This document shows positions 35,225-43,665 of a stretch of 50,460 nt of DNA, piece after piece. Position 1 is the first letter of the stretch, and every line of letters starts with the position of its first letter. Position numbers and translations under genes: made by a program. The notes under the pieces are model-generated. The model was not told the origin of the DNA and did no database searches. It saw nothing but the letters and a program-made list of their open reading frames with translations. The DNA is from Actinomycetota bacterium (lineage in GTDB: Bacteria > Actinomycetota > Acidimicrobiia > Acidimicrobiales > Ilumatobacteraceae): positions 1-50,460 of the forward strand of contig CAUJET010000151.1 of the NCBI GenBank assembly GCA_963169665.1, in the 5' to 3' direction.

Positions 35225-36778
35225 ATGTCTCCACCAAAGAGAGTGGCCATCTACGCTCGCCTTTCGCGCCTGACCGACACCAACGCCGCCAACATCGACA
35301 CCCAAGTCAAGGAGTGCCGGGAGTTGGCTCGCGCTCGGGGTTGGCTGGTCGTCGAGGAGTTCCGCGAAGTCGAATCCGCGTACGACCGTGAGTTCGCGGA
35401 CTCTCGACCGGGGTTCGGCGCGCTCCTGAACGGCGTTGGCGACGGTCGCTTCGACGTGGTGATGGCGTGGGCCTTCGACCGGCTGTACCGATCACCGGAA
35501 GAGGCTGCTGTGTTCTTCCGCCTGTGCGGCAAGCACGGCGTGATGCCGACGACCGTGCGGGAAGGTGACCGAGATCCCAACAACCCTGGCGACGACATGC
35601 TCAACACGATGATGGCGGCGATTGCTCGCTTCGAGTCCGCGGTCAAGAGCAGCAGACTCCAGGCGAAGGCGCGACAGATCGCGGAACAGGGACGCATTGG
35701 CGGTGGGGGCACTCGACCATTCGGGTTCGAGTCACACACCGCCGACGACAAGCCCGATCGCGTGACACACCGCGAGGAAGAGGCGGAGTCCATCCGCTGG
35801 GCCGTCGACCAGGTGTTGGCCGGGCGCTCACTTCGATGGATTGCTCTGAACATGCCGGTCGGTCCAGTGCAGGCGGCGCGGTGGTCGCCATCGCCGCTGC
35901 GCAACATGTTGCTCAGCCCTCGGATCGCCGGGATCCGGGAACACCGCGGCGTCGAGGTCGCGAAGGCGGTGTGGCAGCCGATCGTCCAAGAAGACAAATG
36001 GCGGGCAGCGTGCCGTGTTCTACAAGACCCGGCTCGGAAGACCTGGCGGCCTGCTCCGCGCTACCTGTTGAACGGCATCGCGGTGGACGCCATAGGCCGG
36101 AGGCTGTTCGCCCGTCCCAACGGCCGAGGTGTGCGGTGCTACATCAGCCTGCCCGACGAGCGCGGCCCGGGGGTCCGCATCGAGGCAGCACCCACGGAGG
36201 CACTGGTCGACGAGTTCATGACGTCCGACATCGTGAGTCGATGGCACCGGGCTCAGTCGAACGCCGTCGAAACGTCCCCGCCGCCCGACAACTCCGAGCG
36301 CGTCAGAGAGATCGACGAGGAGATCGAGCAGATGATAAGCGACAAGGCTGACGGCCGCCTGCGCTACCCGGCCTTCCGGAGCTTGTATGTGCCGCTCATG
36401 ACCGAACGAGACGCGCTGGTCGCCGAGATGAAGCCCGTGCAGCATTCCATCGACCTCGATGCCGCCCTATCGGAGTACGAGTCGCTGGAGGTCCTGCTGA
36501 GGCGAGAGGCGATCTCCGCCGTCGTCTCCAAGGTCGTCGTCCGCCCCGCAGTTCGAGGACGCAACACCTTCGACCGAAGTCGTGTCCACATCCACCTGCG
36601 GTCGCCTGGCCTGTCTCTCCTGCCGGGCGTGTCATCGAGCACGGGTGGCGAACGACGAGATCCCGACGTCGGCGCGGAGTACGTCGACCTCGGCGACGGG
36701 TGGGTGGTTGGAGGCAGCCCGGACTTCGACGATGCGCCTGACGAAGACGTAGCCCCGCGGCGGCGCGCCTGGCGATGA
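35225..36778 (+). CDS. Large serine recombinase (integrase) of the element
   Basis: 517 residues. The resolvase domain starts at once (RVAIYARLSR with nucleophile Ser14; AWAFDRLYR; FESAVKSSR), followed by the recombinase domain (RPFGFES, LAGRSLRWIALNM, WSPSPLRNMLLSPRIAG) and a coiled coil (SERVREIDEEIEQM to VAEM). The zinc-ribbon that normally follows, LLxGxxxCxxCG, is replaced by LLNGIAVDAIGRR, with no Cys pair. Serine integrases insert phages and islands at specific att sites. Its position at the comM break and reading into the element fit an integrase at its own att site. The bases 35938-35974 recur at 44661-44697. Confidence 0.93.
   Translation: MSPPKRVAIYARLSRLTDTNAANIDTQVKECRELARARGWLVVEEFREVESAYDREFADSRPGFGALLNGVGDGRFDVVMAWAFDRLYRSPEEAAVFFRLCGKHGVMPTTVREGDRDPNNPGDDMLNTMMAAIARFESAVKSSRLQAKARQIAEQGRIGGGGTRPFGFESHTADDKPDRVTHREEEAESIRWAVDQVLAGRSLRWIALNMPVGPVQAARWSPSPLRNMLLSPRIAGIREHRGVEVAKAVWQPIVQEDKWRAACRVLQDPARKTWRPAPRYLLNGIAVDAIGRRLFARPNGRGVRCYISLPDERGPGVRIEAAPTEALVDEFMTSDIVSRWHRAQSNAVETSPPPDNSERVREIDEEIEQMISDKADGRLRYPAFRSLYVPLMTERDALVAEMKPVQHSIDLDAALSEYESLEVLLRREAISAVVSKVVVRPAVRGRNTFDRSRVHIHLRSPGLSLLPGVSSSTGGERRDPDVGAEYVDLGDGWVVGGSPDFDDAPDEDVAPRRRAWR
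35938..35974 (+). repeat. 37-bp exact repeat, copy 1 (inside the recombinase gene)
   Basis: In-frame here as EHRGVEVAKAVW of the recombinase domain. An identical 37-bp stretch, same strand, occurs at 44661-44697; flanking bases differ on both sides. Confidence 0.9.
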
Positions 36779-36962
36779 CCGCGCCGTCCGTATCGACAGG
36801 GTTGACTTCCTCGCCGCCTGGTGTACATTGCTGGACGAGAGCGACGTCAGTTTTTCCTGGCTGACATCGCGGCACGGTTTCGTGGCTCGGCATGGCAGGG
36901 GAACGGCTCCAGAGGAGCACCCACCAAGCCCCGCGCCCTTTGGGCGCAGAGAGAAGCCATCA

Positions 36963-37204
36963 TGTACCGCACCATCAACCCCACTGTCTGGCCGTCCAGC
37001 ATCGACCTTCCGAAGGACCAGGCGTCCATGTCGGACGGCGACTGGATCCGCTTCATCGAGCGGCACATTCGCGGCATCGAGAGGGTGGACGCCCTCGATG
37101 GAGCCCGTCTCGCCGACACCCGGCGTGCACTTCTTCGTCACCGTCGCGCTCACCACGCTCGTGCCGGGAAGTCGTGCCCCCGCTGGACGGGCCGCCTCCG
37201 CTGA
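36963..37204 (+). CDS. Small hypothetical protein
   Basis: 80 residues from ATG 36963, preceded by a GAGAGAAG stretch six bases away. MYRTINPTVWPSSIDLPKDQ and SDGDWIRFIERHIRGIERVD look coding (amphipathic, acidic), while the C-terminal part becomes Arg/His-rich (RRALLRHRRAHHARAGK), which may mean that the frame is broken near 37110 and the last third is out-of-frame. Not recognised. A longer start at 36821 is possible. Confidence 0.4.
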
Positions 37205-37582
37205 CGAGCAAGCAAGATCAGGATCGAGCTGGTCCCGAGGAACGGTCCTCGGGATCATCTCGATCAGTCGATGTCGCCGAGGTCGACGACCTCTCGAACC
37301 GTCAGGCCGAGCACGTTGGCGATCTCGTCGAGGAAGCGCACGCTCGTCAGGAACCACTCGGTGCCGCCGGTGTGGGCTCAGCCTCGCGGGCCATACCCGA
37401 TCGGCGACCGGCATCGGAGCCGGAGGAAGCGGGACGGCCATGGGTGCCGGTGCCCATAGGCACCAGAGACGAGGCCGTGGCGGAAACGATGGACTCGACA
37501 GCACTGGCGCGATGTACCCATTCGGGCTCGGCAATCCAAGTGGTCCGAGGTTCTACCTGCAACTCGACGAACTCCTCGCGAG
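37205..37582. other. Gene-poor stretch with a possible helix-turn-helix relic
   Basis: No complete gene is seen. On the minus strand, positions 37265-37372 read EWFLTSVRFLDEIANVLG then LTVREVVDLGDID and a stop, which resembles the end of a helix-turn-helix protein; a stop codon lies just upstream in frame and no start fits. On the plus strand a short open stretch (from 37512, MYPFGLGNPSGPRFYLQLDE) is also unexplained. The region looks like decayed genes. Confidence 0.35.
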
Positions 37583-37717
37583 ATGCGCCTCGTGGTGACC
37601 GACAAGTGGAATAGGCCAGAAGCTGCCATCCGACGCAACCACCCTCGCTACGTCTATGGCGTCAACGACGTGCTGCATGGTGAACATCGCGCCATCACAA
37701 CCATTCCACCCCGTTGA
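37583..37717 (+). CDS. Very small hypothetical protein
   Basis: 44 residues starting MRLVVTDKWNRPEAAIRRN and ending AITTIPPR. The composition looks protein-like, with aromatic residues in a plausible pattern (YVYGVND), but no ribosome-binding site precedes the ATG. It might be a fragment of a longer decayed gene in the preceding stretch. Confidence 0.3.
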   Translation: MRLVVTDKWNRPEAAIRRNHPRYVYGVNDVLHGEHRAITTIPPR

Positions 37718-37803
37718 TGTTCCGCAACCCGTCAGGAACCTCGCTCTCGGCCATGGCCGCAAGCGTGGTCGTCACCGCTGACCTACCCGTCTACCGTTGC
37801 CCA

Positions 37804-38349
37804 ATGGACTGGTCGACGGCAGTACCCGCACTCATCGGCGCTGGTGGTGCGACAACAGCAGGGATCGTGGTGGCGTCGAGGCAGGCCCGCATCAGCCGAA
37901 GCAACCGACAGGTCGATGCGTACGGAGATGTTCTGCGCTTCGCCCACCACACGATGCGATGGGTCGAGCGAACGAAGCCGATGCTCAGCTTCTCCGGCGA
38001 CTCGCCGCCCGAGTCGCCCAGCATGGAAGATCAGGTCAACGCACGCACCACCATGTTGCTGTTCGGCTCGGCTCGTGCACGCTCGGCGTTCATGGACTTC
38101 ATGGCAAAGGTGATGGCCTTCACGACCATCGTGAACGAGATGGTCATCACCGACGCCGAGAACGCAAGTGGTCGCCGCCTCCCCGAGGACCGGAACCTCT
38201 GGATGGAGCTGCACACCGCCCGAGGCGAGGTCATGGCGTCGTTCGATGCGATGGCCAACGTCATGTCCGAGGAGGCAGCGCCGACGCCACGGCGCACTCG
38301 TATGAAGGCGACGGCGGGTAACGGCTGGAGGCGACTACGGCGAGGCTGA
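37804..38349 (+). CDS. Hypothetical protein with N-terminal membrane anchor
   Basis: 181 residues. Residues 3-22 (STAVPALIGAGGATTAGIVV) form one membrane helix, followed by basic residues (SRQARISRSNRQ) that keep the rest in the cytoplasm, then a mainly helical domain (YGDVLRFAHHTMRWVERTK) and an Arg/Lys-rich end. There is no ribosome-binding site, so it may be leaderless; an earlier in-frame ATG at 37714 is possible. Not recognised; such small anchored proteins are common in actinobacterial mobile elements. Confidence 0.6.
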   Translation: MDWSTAVPALIGAGGATTAGIVVASRQARISRSNRQVDAYGDVLRFAHHTMRWVERTKPMLSFSGDSPPESPSMEDQVNARTTMLLFGSARARSAFMDFMAKVMAFTTIVNEMVITDAENASGRRLPEDRNLWMELHTARGEVMASFDAMANVMSEEAAPTPRRTRMKATAGNGWRRLRRG

Positions 38350-38397
38350 TGTCTAGCTTGGAAGACCGCCCGCCCGCCGTGCAGCACGGCTGTGCGA

Positions 38398-39291
38398 TCA
38401 GGCGAACCGGTCGAACCACTCGACGTTGACGATCGGCATCAAGGTCACCCCGACCTCCTTGGCGAGCACCAACTCGCACAACCGCTCACCGTCGATGAGG
38501 TCGACATGCGGGGTGGCCGAGACGGCAGCCTTGCGTGCGGGGCCACTGAAGCGGCCAAGCGTCACGAGGATGGCCCGCTCTGCGCCAACGGCGGAGGCGT
38601 CTCGCTGGAAGAGGGCGACCACCTCACGACCGACCGTGCTCGCCGGGTCGTAGCGCTTCACCTGAACTGCCACCGTGGCCGAGAGCACATCGCTCAGGGG
38701 GGCCGTGCCGAGGCCGTCAATGCCTTCGTCACCAGAACCGCCTCGGCGTGTCAGCTCCAGGCCGTACAGCCGCAGGAGGTAGAGGCTGAATTCCTCGAAG
38801 CCATCAGGTGTAAGGCGGTGGAGGCGGGAGAGCAGCGCCTCCGTCCACGACGTGTCCTCCTCGGCTTCGAGACCGGGCGGCTCCTCTTCTTCCACGACCT
38901 CTGGCGTCACGGTCGGCTCGGTCTTGGGTGCCGCCTTCGGCCTGGACTGCCGGACCTGGCGGTCCAACTCGGCGAGACGCCGCCGTGCTTCGTCCTGAGG
39001 AAGAGCCAGGATCGTTCCCCCGAGCGGAGTCAGCAGGAACAGACCTCGCTTCGGGCTCTCGATGGCACCGGAGAGCTTGCAATACGACCGAGCCCAGGCG
39101 GCACGGTCGAGGAGCACAGACTTGTCTCGGTTCGGGTACTGGAGCGCCACCATCTCATCGGTGTAACCGCCCGCCTCGATCATGCGCTGCGCAACCTCTC
39201 GTCCTGACCCTGAACCACCAAGGTCACGAAGCGCTTCGAGAACCGGGAGCATCAGGTCCGAGTAGGTCGGAAGATCAAGGCTCGCTGTCAT
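38398..39291 (-). CDS. Mrr-type restriction endonuclease (type IV, methylation-dependent)
   Basis: 297 residues. The N-terminal Mrr_N winged-helix domain (LMLPVLEALRDLGGSGSGRE to KRGLFLLTPLG) is joined by an acidic linker (~125-150) to the Mrr catalytic domain: FEEFSLYLLRLYGLELTRRG, GSGDEGIDG (Asp) and VQVKRY (Gln-x-Lys form of the PD-(D/E)xK core). Mrr proteins cut foreign DNA bearing modified bases. It is transcribed alone, divergent from the exonuclease-BRCT gene. It probably defends the host or the element against modified phage DNA. Confidence 0.9.
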   Translation of the reverse strand: MTASLDLPTYSDLMLPVLEALRDLGGSGSGREVAQRMIEAGGYTDEMVALQYPNRDKSVLLDRAAWARSYCKLSGAIESPKRGLFLLTPLGGTILALPQDEARRRLAELDRQVRQSRPKAAPKTEPTVTPEVVEEEEPPGLEAEEDTSWTEALLSRLHRLTPDGFEEFSLYLLRLYGLELTRRGGSGDEGIDGLGTAPLSDVLSATVAVQVKRYDPASTVGREVVALFQRDASAVGAERAILVTLGRFSGPARKAAVSATPHVDLIDGERLCELVLAKEVGVTLMPIVNVEWFDRFA

Positions 39292-39535
39292 CCTCTTCTT
39301 CTACTTGATCCTCCGCGCAGTGCAAGGCAGTCAGCGCACAAGCAATGATGCCGTCCGCGCCGGAGCATTCGACCTGGAGCCACTGTGGCCTCCCAGCAAG
39401 CTGTCACGCATCCACCACGGCGGCTCGGCGTGCCGGGCGGCCACCGTGCGGATGCAACCACTCCGAGCCCGAGCCGCCAGACGCACCCAAATGGTCCGCC
39501 TGCCGCCACCACGTCATCGTTACGATCACCCATAT

Positions 39536-40507
39536 ATGGGCGGAATGAACATCGGTCTCGAAAGGCGACGGGTTGCGACCAAGGCACCGCCGACTCGCAC
39601 CGCCGACGTCGACTTCGTGGCGATCGACTTCGAGACGGCCAACAGGAAGCGGGAGAGCGTCTGCTCGGTGGGCGTCGCTGTCGTCAGCGGCGGCGTTGTT
39701 GTGGAGTCGACCTCAACGCTCATCAACCCCGACAGCGAGTTCAGCCCCTACAACATCGCCATCAACGGGATTCGCCCCGAGGACGTCGCCAACGCGCCGC
39801 ACTTCCCGGAAGTCTGGGATGTACTCGCCCCAGTGCTCGCCGGGCGGACCGTCGTCGCTCACGTCGCGACGTTCGATCTCGGTGTGCTCCGTCAGGCAGT
39901 AGCGCGCTACGAACTCCCAGGTATCGACATGAGGGCGCTGTGTAGCTGGCGGCTGGCTAGGAGGACCTGGCAGGCATTTCCGTCCTTCGGGCTCTCGTAC
40001 CTGAGCGGCCAGCTCGGCCTCTCTCTCGACCATCACGAAGCCGGATCGGATGCGGCGGCGTCGGCCGAGGTTGTCCTCGCAGCGATGCGCACCCATGGGA
40101 CGTCGAGTCTCGACGACCTGTGTGGCCGGTTGGATATCACCCCGGGCAGACTCAGTCCTGACTCCTTTATCGGTGTCTCGGCATATGGAGGAGATCTCCG
40201 GAACATGAGCGGCGCTGCCGACGCCGACCCCGAGCATCCCCTTTACGGCCGCCGAATCTGCTTCACCGGAGCAATGTTCTCGATGACCCGTGGCGAGGCG
40301 GCCCAGAGAATCGTCGAGTTCGGAGCCGACTTCAAGAAGGGCGTGTCGGCCCAGTGCGACATGTTGGTGATCGGCGATGCGGACTTCGTCCAGTTCGCGG
40401 ACGGATTGCAGACCGGGAAGATGTTGATGGCGGCGGCCCTCCGAGCGGATGGCGTCGACATCGAGGTCATTGCCGAGCGTGACTTCCTCGCGCTGCTGGC
40501 CTCGTAG
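39536..40507 (+). CDS. DnaQ-like DEDDh 3'-5' exonuclease with C-terminal BRCT domain
   Basis: 323 residues. The exonuclease domain (about 25-190) has ExoI VAIDFETAN, ExoII VAHVATFDLGVL and ExoIII HEAGSDAAAS, i.e. all DEDDh catalytic residues. A BRCT domain follows at ~235-320 (LYGRRICFTGAMFSMTRGEA, then DMLVIGDADF and a final FLALL helix). Such chains act as proof-reading-type or repair exonucleases that are not stably joined to the polymerase. ATG 39536 is chosen because the region before it lacks family similarity; ATG 39545 is an alternative. The upstream 244 nt are shared with the divergent mrr gene. Confidence 0.9.
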   Translation: MGGMNIGLERRRVATKAPPTRTADVDFVAIDFETANRKRESVCSVGVAVVSGGVVVESTSTLINPDSEFSPYNIAINGIRPEDVANAPHFPEVWDVLAPVLAGRTVVAHVATFDLGVLRQAVARYELPGIDMRALCSWRLARRTWQAFPSFGLSYLSGQLGLSLDHHEAGSDAAASAEVVLAAMRTHGTSSLDDLCGRLDITPGRLSPDSFIGVSAYGGDLRNMSGAADADPEHPLYGRRICFTGAMFSMTRGEAAQRIVEFGADFKKGVSAQCDMLVIGDADFVQFADGLQTGKMLMAAALRADGVDIEVIAERDFLALLAS

Positions 40508-40593
40508 ATCCGCGAGCCGTCAGCCCCTGGATGGAAGAAGATGGTCCACCGGTGGAAACAGCCGGTTACGGCGTCGCCGCCGATCAGGTCCGT

Positions 40594-41135
40594 CTACTGC
40601 CCGGCCTCTCGGTCGGCTGTTCCTACGGGGCCGACGAGACGCGACACCGTGGCCGGATGCCAGCGGTCCCCCCGTCGAGGCTTCCGCCCCTCCGAGTCCA
40701 GTACGGAGATGATCTCCCTCAGGCTGCGGGCGTCGGCATGAAGCTCCCGGATCCTGGCGATCGTGTCGAGCATTTCAGCGTTCGGCACCAGGTTGCCCTG
40801 GTGGTCCGACTCGAAGCCGTACGGCGGCGCGCCGCCGGTGTAGCCACCCTGCGATCGCTTCTCTTGCTTCTCCCCTTGGCCATCCTCGGGCGGATGAGGC
40901 CACGTTCGAGCTGAGCGAAGACGCCCCGCATCTGCCGGATCGCAGTGCGCATCGGGTCTTCGGGGTCGTCTTCGAGGACCTCGCCGCCGTCACCGAGCGA
41001 GAACACCTTCCCGCCCGCCTTCCATACCTCGGCGAGACAACCCTCCTGCTGGGTCATCTGTCGGGCGAGCCGGTCGGGCGACGTGATCACCAGCGCATCA
41101 GCCGCGCCGGACTTCAGACTCGCCAGTGCACTCAC
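40594..41135 (-). pseudogene. Frameshifted, N-terminally truncated small serine recombinase
   Basis: From GTG 41135 the frame reads SGAADALVITSPDRLARQMT and MRGVFAQLERGLIRPRMAKG, the second half of a resolvase domain without the nucleophilic Ser and first ~65 residues. After about 40880 the family sequence continues in another frame (KRSQGGYTGGAPPYGFESD, then LREIISVLDSEGRKPRRGDR with a terminal helix-turn-helix, WHPATVSRLV). It is therefore broken in two ways. Its start overlaps the stop of the intact recombinase gene (GTGA, 41132-41135), as if that gene had replaced its 5' part. Confidence 0.8.
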
Positions 41136-41776
41136 CCCTGCCGTTCACGCCTCACCCGCGACAGGAATGCAGGAGTGAGCCCGTCAACGGTGGCGTAGAG
41201 CTGCGCGTTCGTCAGTCCAGCGTCGAGGCCACGGTTCACGGCGATCCTGATCGGGTTGGCGGCAGCGGTGGGCTTCCGACCCGGCTTCCTCGGCACCCTG
41301 CCAGTCGGCGTTCCGTCTGCCCGGAAACCCGGGGTGCGAGCACCGCCAAGCTGCATCCCCCGCGAGCGGGCAACGGCAAGGCCAGCCTTGGTCCGCTCGG
41401 AGATCAGCCGCCTCTCCATCTGGCCGACTGACGCCAAGAGGTTTCGTGTCAGCTCTGCGTGTGGGGTACCGGAGGGCTCGCCGAGTTCGAGCACATGCAG
41501 CGTCGCACCACACTCTTCGAGGCAACGGGCGATGTCCGAGACATCGCGGACATCGCGGCTCAGCCGGTCGATCTTCGTCACGACCAACGTGCCCCGTTCG
41601 GCGCACACGCGACGAAGGAGAGCTTCGACCTTCGGACGACCTGTGCGGTTCTTGCCACTCGCGTGTTCGACGGTGATCGTGGCGTCCGGGTATCGAGCGA
41701 TGATGGCTGTGCGTTGGGCGACGACCCCGTACTCCTGCTCGTCCGTGCTCGTGCGGCAGTACCCGAAGATGGTCAC
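41132..41776 (-). CDS. Small serine recombinase (resolvase/invertase family)
   Basis: 214 residues from GTG 41776. The catalytic domain (TIFGYCRTSTDEQEYG with the nucleophile Ser; GTLVVTKIDRLSRDVRDVSD; QMERRLISERTKAGLAVARS) is complete. The C-terminal part (KPTAAANPIRIAVNRGLDAG) carries a short helix-turn-helix. This is the size of resolvases and DNA invertases. No transposase or inverted-repeat ends were recognised around it, so it may resolve element dimers or flip a local segment. It ends in a 4-nt overlap with the broken recombinase. Confidence 0.88.
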   Translation of the reverse strand: MTIFGYCRTSTDEQEYGVVAQRTAIIARYPDATITVEHASGKNRTGRPKVEALLRRVCAERGTLVVTKIDRLSRDVRDVSDIARCLEECGATLHVLELGEPSGTPHAELTRNLLASVGQMERRLISERTKAGLAVARSRGMQLGGARTPGFRADGTPTGRVPRKPGRKPTAAANPIRIAVNRGLDAGLTNAQLYATVDGLTPAFLSRVRRERQG

Positions 41777-41963
41777 GAGCCCGAGGTTACCGTAATTCAA
41801 CGTCCCTTGAATTTCGGCAAGTCCGGACAAGGTTGCGCTTGCAAGTGCAAGCGCGGCCGAATAGAGCCCGCACGGCCTGTCACGATCTGACGATGCTCAC
41901 CGTCGAGAACGCCTTCGGCGCAAGATCATCCGGCACGACCGGTTCACGATCACGCCCGAGCGC

Positions 41964-42230
41964 ATGGGCCAATTCGACCGGCGCAAGAACGCCAACGGCA
42001 CCGAGGAGGACGTCCACATGTGGATCTCCCGGCAGATCAACATGGCCACTCCGTTCGAGCTGACGGTGCTGTTCATGATGCGATCGGACCAGAAGCAACT
42101 TCGCGCCATGGAGATGGCCCAGCAGGCGCATATGGCGCGATGGACCCGCAACGCCGTGTTCGCAGCCATCGCCGCCGTGAGCGCATCGAGCATCGTGGCG
42201 CTGGTCGCCACGTTCATCGCCCGGGGCTGA
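41964..42230 (+). CDS. Small tail-anchored membrane protein
   Basis: 88 residues from ATG 41964. MGQFDRRKNANGTEEDVHMW and a helical middle (TVLFMMRSDQKQLRAMEMAQ) end in one membrane helix (AVFAAIAAVSASSIVALVAT). The same frame is open upstream (KIIRHDRFTITPER) without a start codon, so the true start could lie earlier if a rare codon is used. Not recognised. Confidence 0.55.
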   Translation: MGQFDRRKNANGTEEDVHMWISRQINMATPFELTVLFMMRSDQKQLRAMEMAQQAHMARWTRNAVFAAIAAVSASSIVALVATFIARG

Positions 42231-42277
42231 GCCTTATGGGCGAAGGGGCTCTAGCCGCTCGTTCTAGGGTCGGAATC

Positions 42278-42670
42278 ATGACTGAGTTGTTTCCTCCGCC
42301 TGGGACGCCGTCATCGTGGCGGCCCGACCCCTCCCTACCTCACCGCCTTCGGTACTGGGATGGCTCCCAGTGGACCGAGCATGTCTCGTTTGAAGGAGAG
42401 GGTGGATACACCGAGCCGTACCTCGGTCCCGGGGAGACCCGCTGGCAGTACGGCATCGTGAACATCGGTATGTACCAGGCTTCCGAGCGGATGCAGATGG
42501 TGCTGGCCGCGGCGGGCGAGGCCGGATGGCATCTCATCGCCGTCTACGACAAGGCGTCCAACTGGATGAACGGCATGGAGAAGGGGTTCATGCTCTTCCG
42601 GCGCACGGTGCCACCTGGCGTCCGGCTCGCACCCGATGAATGGTGCGCCACTCTGGACGGCCGACGTTGA
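42278..42670 (+). CDS. DUF2510-domain protein
   Basis: 130 residues. An N-terminal DUF2510-like motif (SSWRPDPSLPHRLRYWDGSQ, WTEHV) is followed by a compact region (WQYGIVNIGMYQASERMQMV, GWHLIAVYDKASNW) resembling small proteins that describe 'assess and adjust' beta-alpha folds; its function is unknown. DUF2510 occurs at the ends of many actinobacterial membrane proteins. It ends 120 nt before a strong hairpin. Confidence 0.7.
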   Translation: MTELFPPPGTPSSWRPDPSLPHRLRYWDGSQWTEHVSFEGEGGYTEPYLGPGETRWQYGIVNIGMYQASERMQMVLAAAGEAGWHLIAVYDKASNWMNGMEKGFMLFRRTVPPGVRLAPDEWCATLDGRR

Positions 42671-42790
42671 CGTGGGGTGTCGGAGTCAGGCCGTGAACGC
42701 TGCGCCGAAGCGGAGCGTACCGACGATCGGTTTCTGACGTCCCTCGACCAGCCTCGGCCGGTGTCGCCCGCTCGTCTTGTTTGGGCGCGG

Positions 42791-42834
42791 CAACGGGGTG
42801 TCTGTTCGTCCTTGGGCGGACAGACACCCCGTTG
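42791..42834. terminator. Long perfect hairpin between convergent genes
   Basis: CAACGGGGTGTCTGT (42791-42805) and ACAGACACCCCGTTG (42820-42834) pair over 15 bp, and the inner TCGTCC/GGGCGG can pair with two G-U steps to leave a minimal loop. It lies between a plus-strand gene ending at 42670 and a minus-strand gene ending at 42851, which suits a bidirectional terminator. Confidence 0.8.
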
Positions 42835-42850
42835 GTGGTGTCGGTTGGGT

Positions 42851-43252
42851 TCAGGGCCTGGGTGTTCTGCTGTCGTCAGCAGGCTCCGATCCAGGGGGAT
42901 CCGGCGTACGTGATGGTGAGGCAGCGGCCCATGTCGCGGGCGTTGCGGCGGCCATCACCCAGGTGAAGCTCATGACCGCCATGATGGTGAACATCGCGTT
43001 GACACGAAGCAGACGTGCGTTCTTGGGTACTTCGGGGACCGGGAACGCTACGGCGGTCCGAGCGGTCGCCACCACGATGGTGGAGTCGTCCGAACCCGTG
43101 ACGCCAACTCGAAGGCGCGTCCCGAGGCGTCCGACGCCACCTGCGCGCACCTCCGAAAACGGTGTGAACTCAGCGTCGAACTCATCGGGCTCGTCCTCGA
43201 CCCGCACATGCACTCGTGGAGGCCAATAGAGAACCTGCGCGACAGGAGTCAT
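42851..43252 (-). CDS. Hypothetical protein with C-terminal membrane segment
   Basis: 133 residues from ATG 43252 (MTPVAQVLYWPPRVHVRVED). A beta-rich, acidic first half (DEPDEFDAEFTPFSEV) is followed by one hydrophobic helix (NARLLRVNAMFTIMAVMSFT) and a Pro/Ser tail. The frame is open back to 43420, so a longer form exists; AT-rich bases before 43252 look more like a promoter. Not recognised. Confidence 0.5.
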   Translation of the reverse strand: MTPVAQVLYWPPRVHVRVEDEPDEFDAEFTPFSEVRAGGVGRLGTRLRVGVTGSDDSTIVVATARTAVAFPVPEVPKNARLLRVNAMFTIMAVMSFTWVMAAATPATWAAASPSRTPDPPGSEPADDSRTPRP

Positions 43253-43665
43253 CGCGGCAAAATAGTCCCTCTCATATGTCGTTCGTACACGAAGCCAAAC
43301 CCCAACCCCGCCACCAAGGACCGAGCAAAGGACGCGTGCATCGAACGCCGGGGTACGACTTAACGCCGGGAGGAAACCGACCCAGCCAGCGCAGTCCGCT
43401 GGATGGTCGAGCTGGGCCATAGCAGCGCCCGAGGCCCCAGTGTGCCTTCGAGGTTCTGCTCAACTCCTGGGCCTCTGAGCACCCTCTCGGTAGCAGTCAG
43501 CGACGCTGTCCTCCACGGCGGAGCGGCCGGTAATCGTCATCGCAGCGGATGGCGATCTGACGTTGGTGTGCTGACGTTCGGCTCACTCCTCGCAGCAGGC
43601 CGAGTGAGACAATCCGGTCGTCGGCGGATGTCGCGACGGTTGGAGGTACCCGAGATGCGAAGGCA
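43253..43665. other. Intergenic stretch without a convincing gene
   Basis: About 410 nt between two divergent hypothetical genes. Short open frames exist on both strands but none has a credible start or composition. It probably contains the promoters of the genes on either side. Confidence 0.5.

Noticed and set aside
41132..41776. IS607-type transposon
   Set aside because: A serine recombinase is present but no TnpB-like gene or element ends were recognised nearby.
42677..43229. Plus-strand frames (for example 42777-43229) as genes
   Set aside because: They run across the long hairpin and opposite the minus-strand gene, and their composition is shadow-like.
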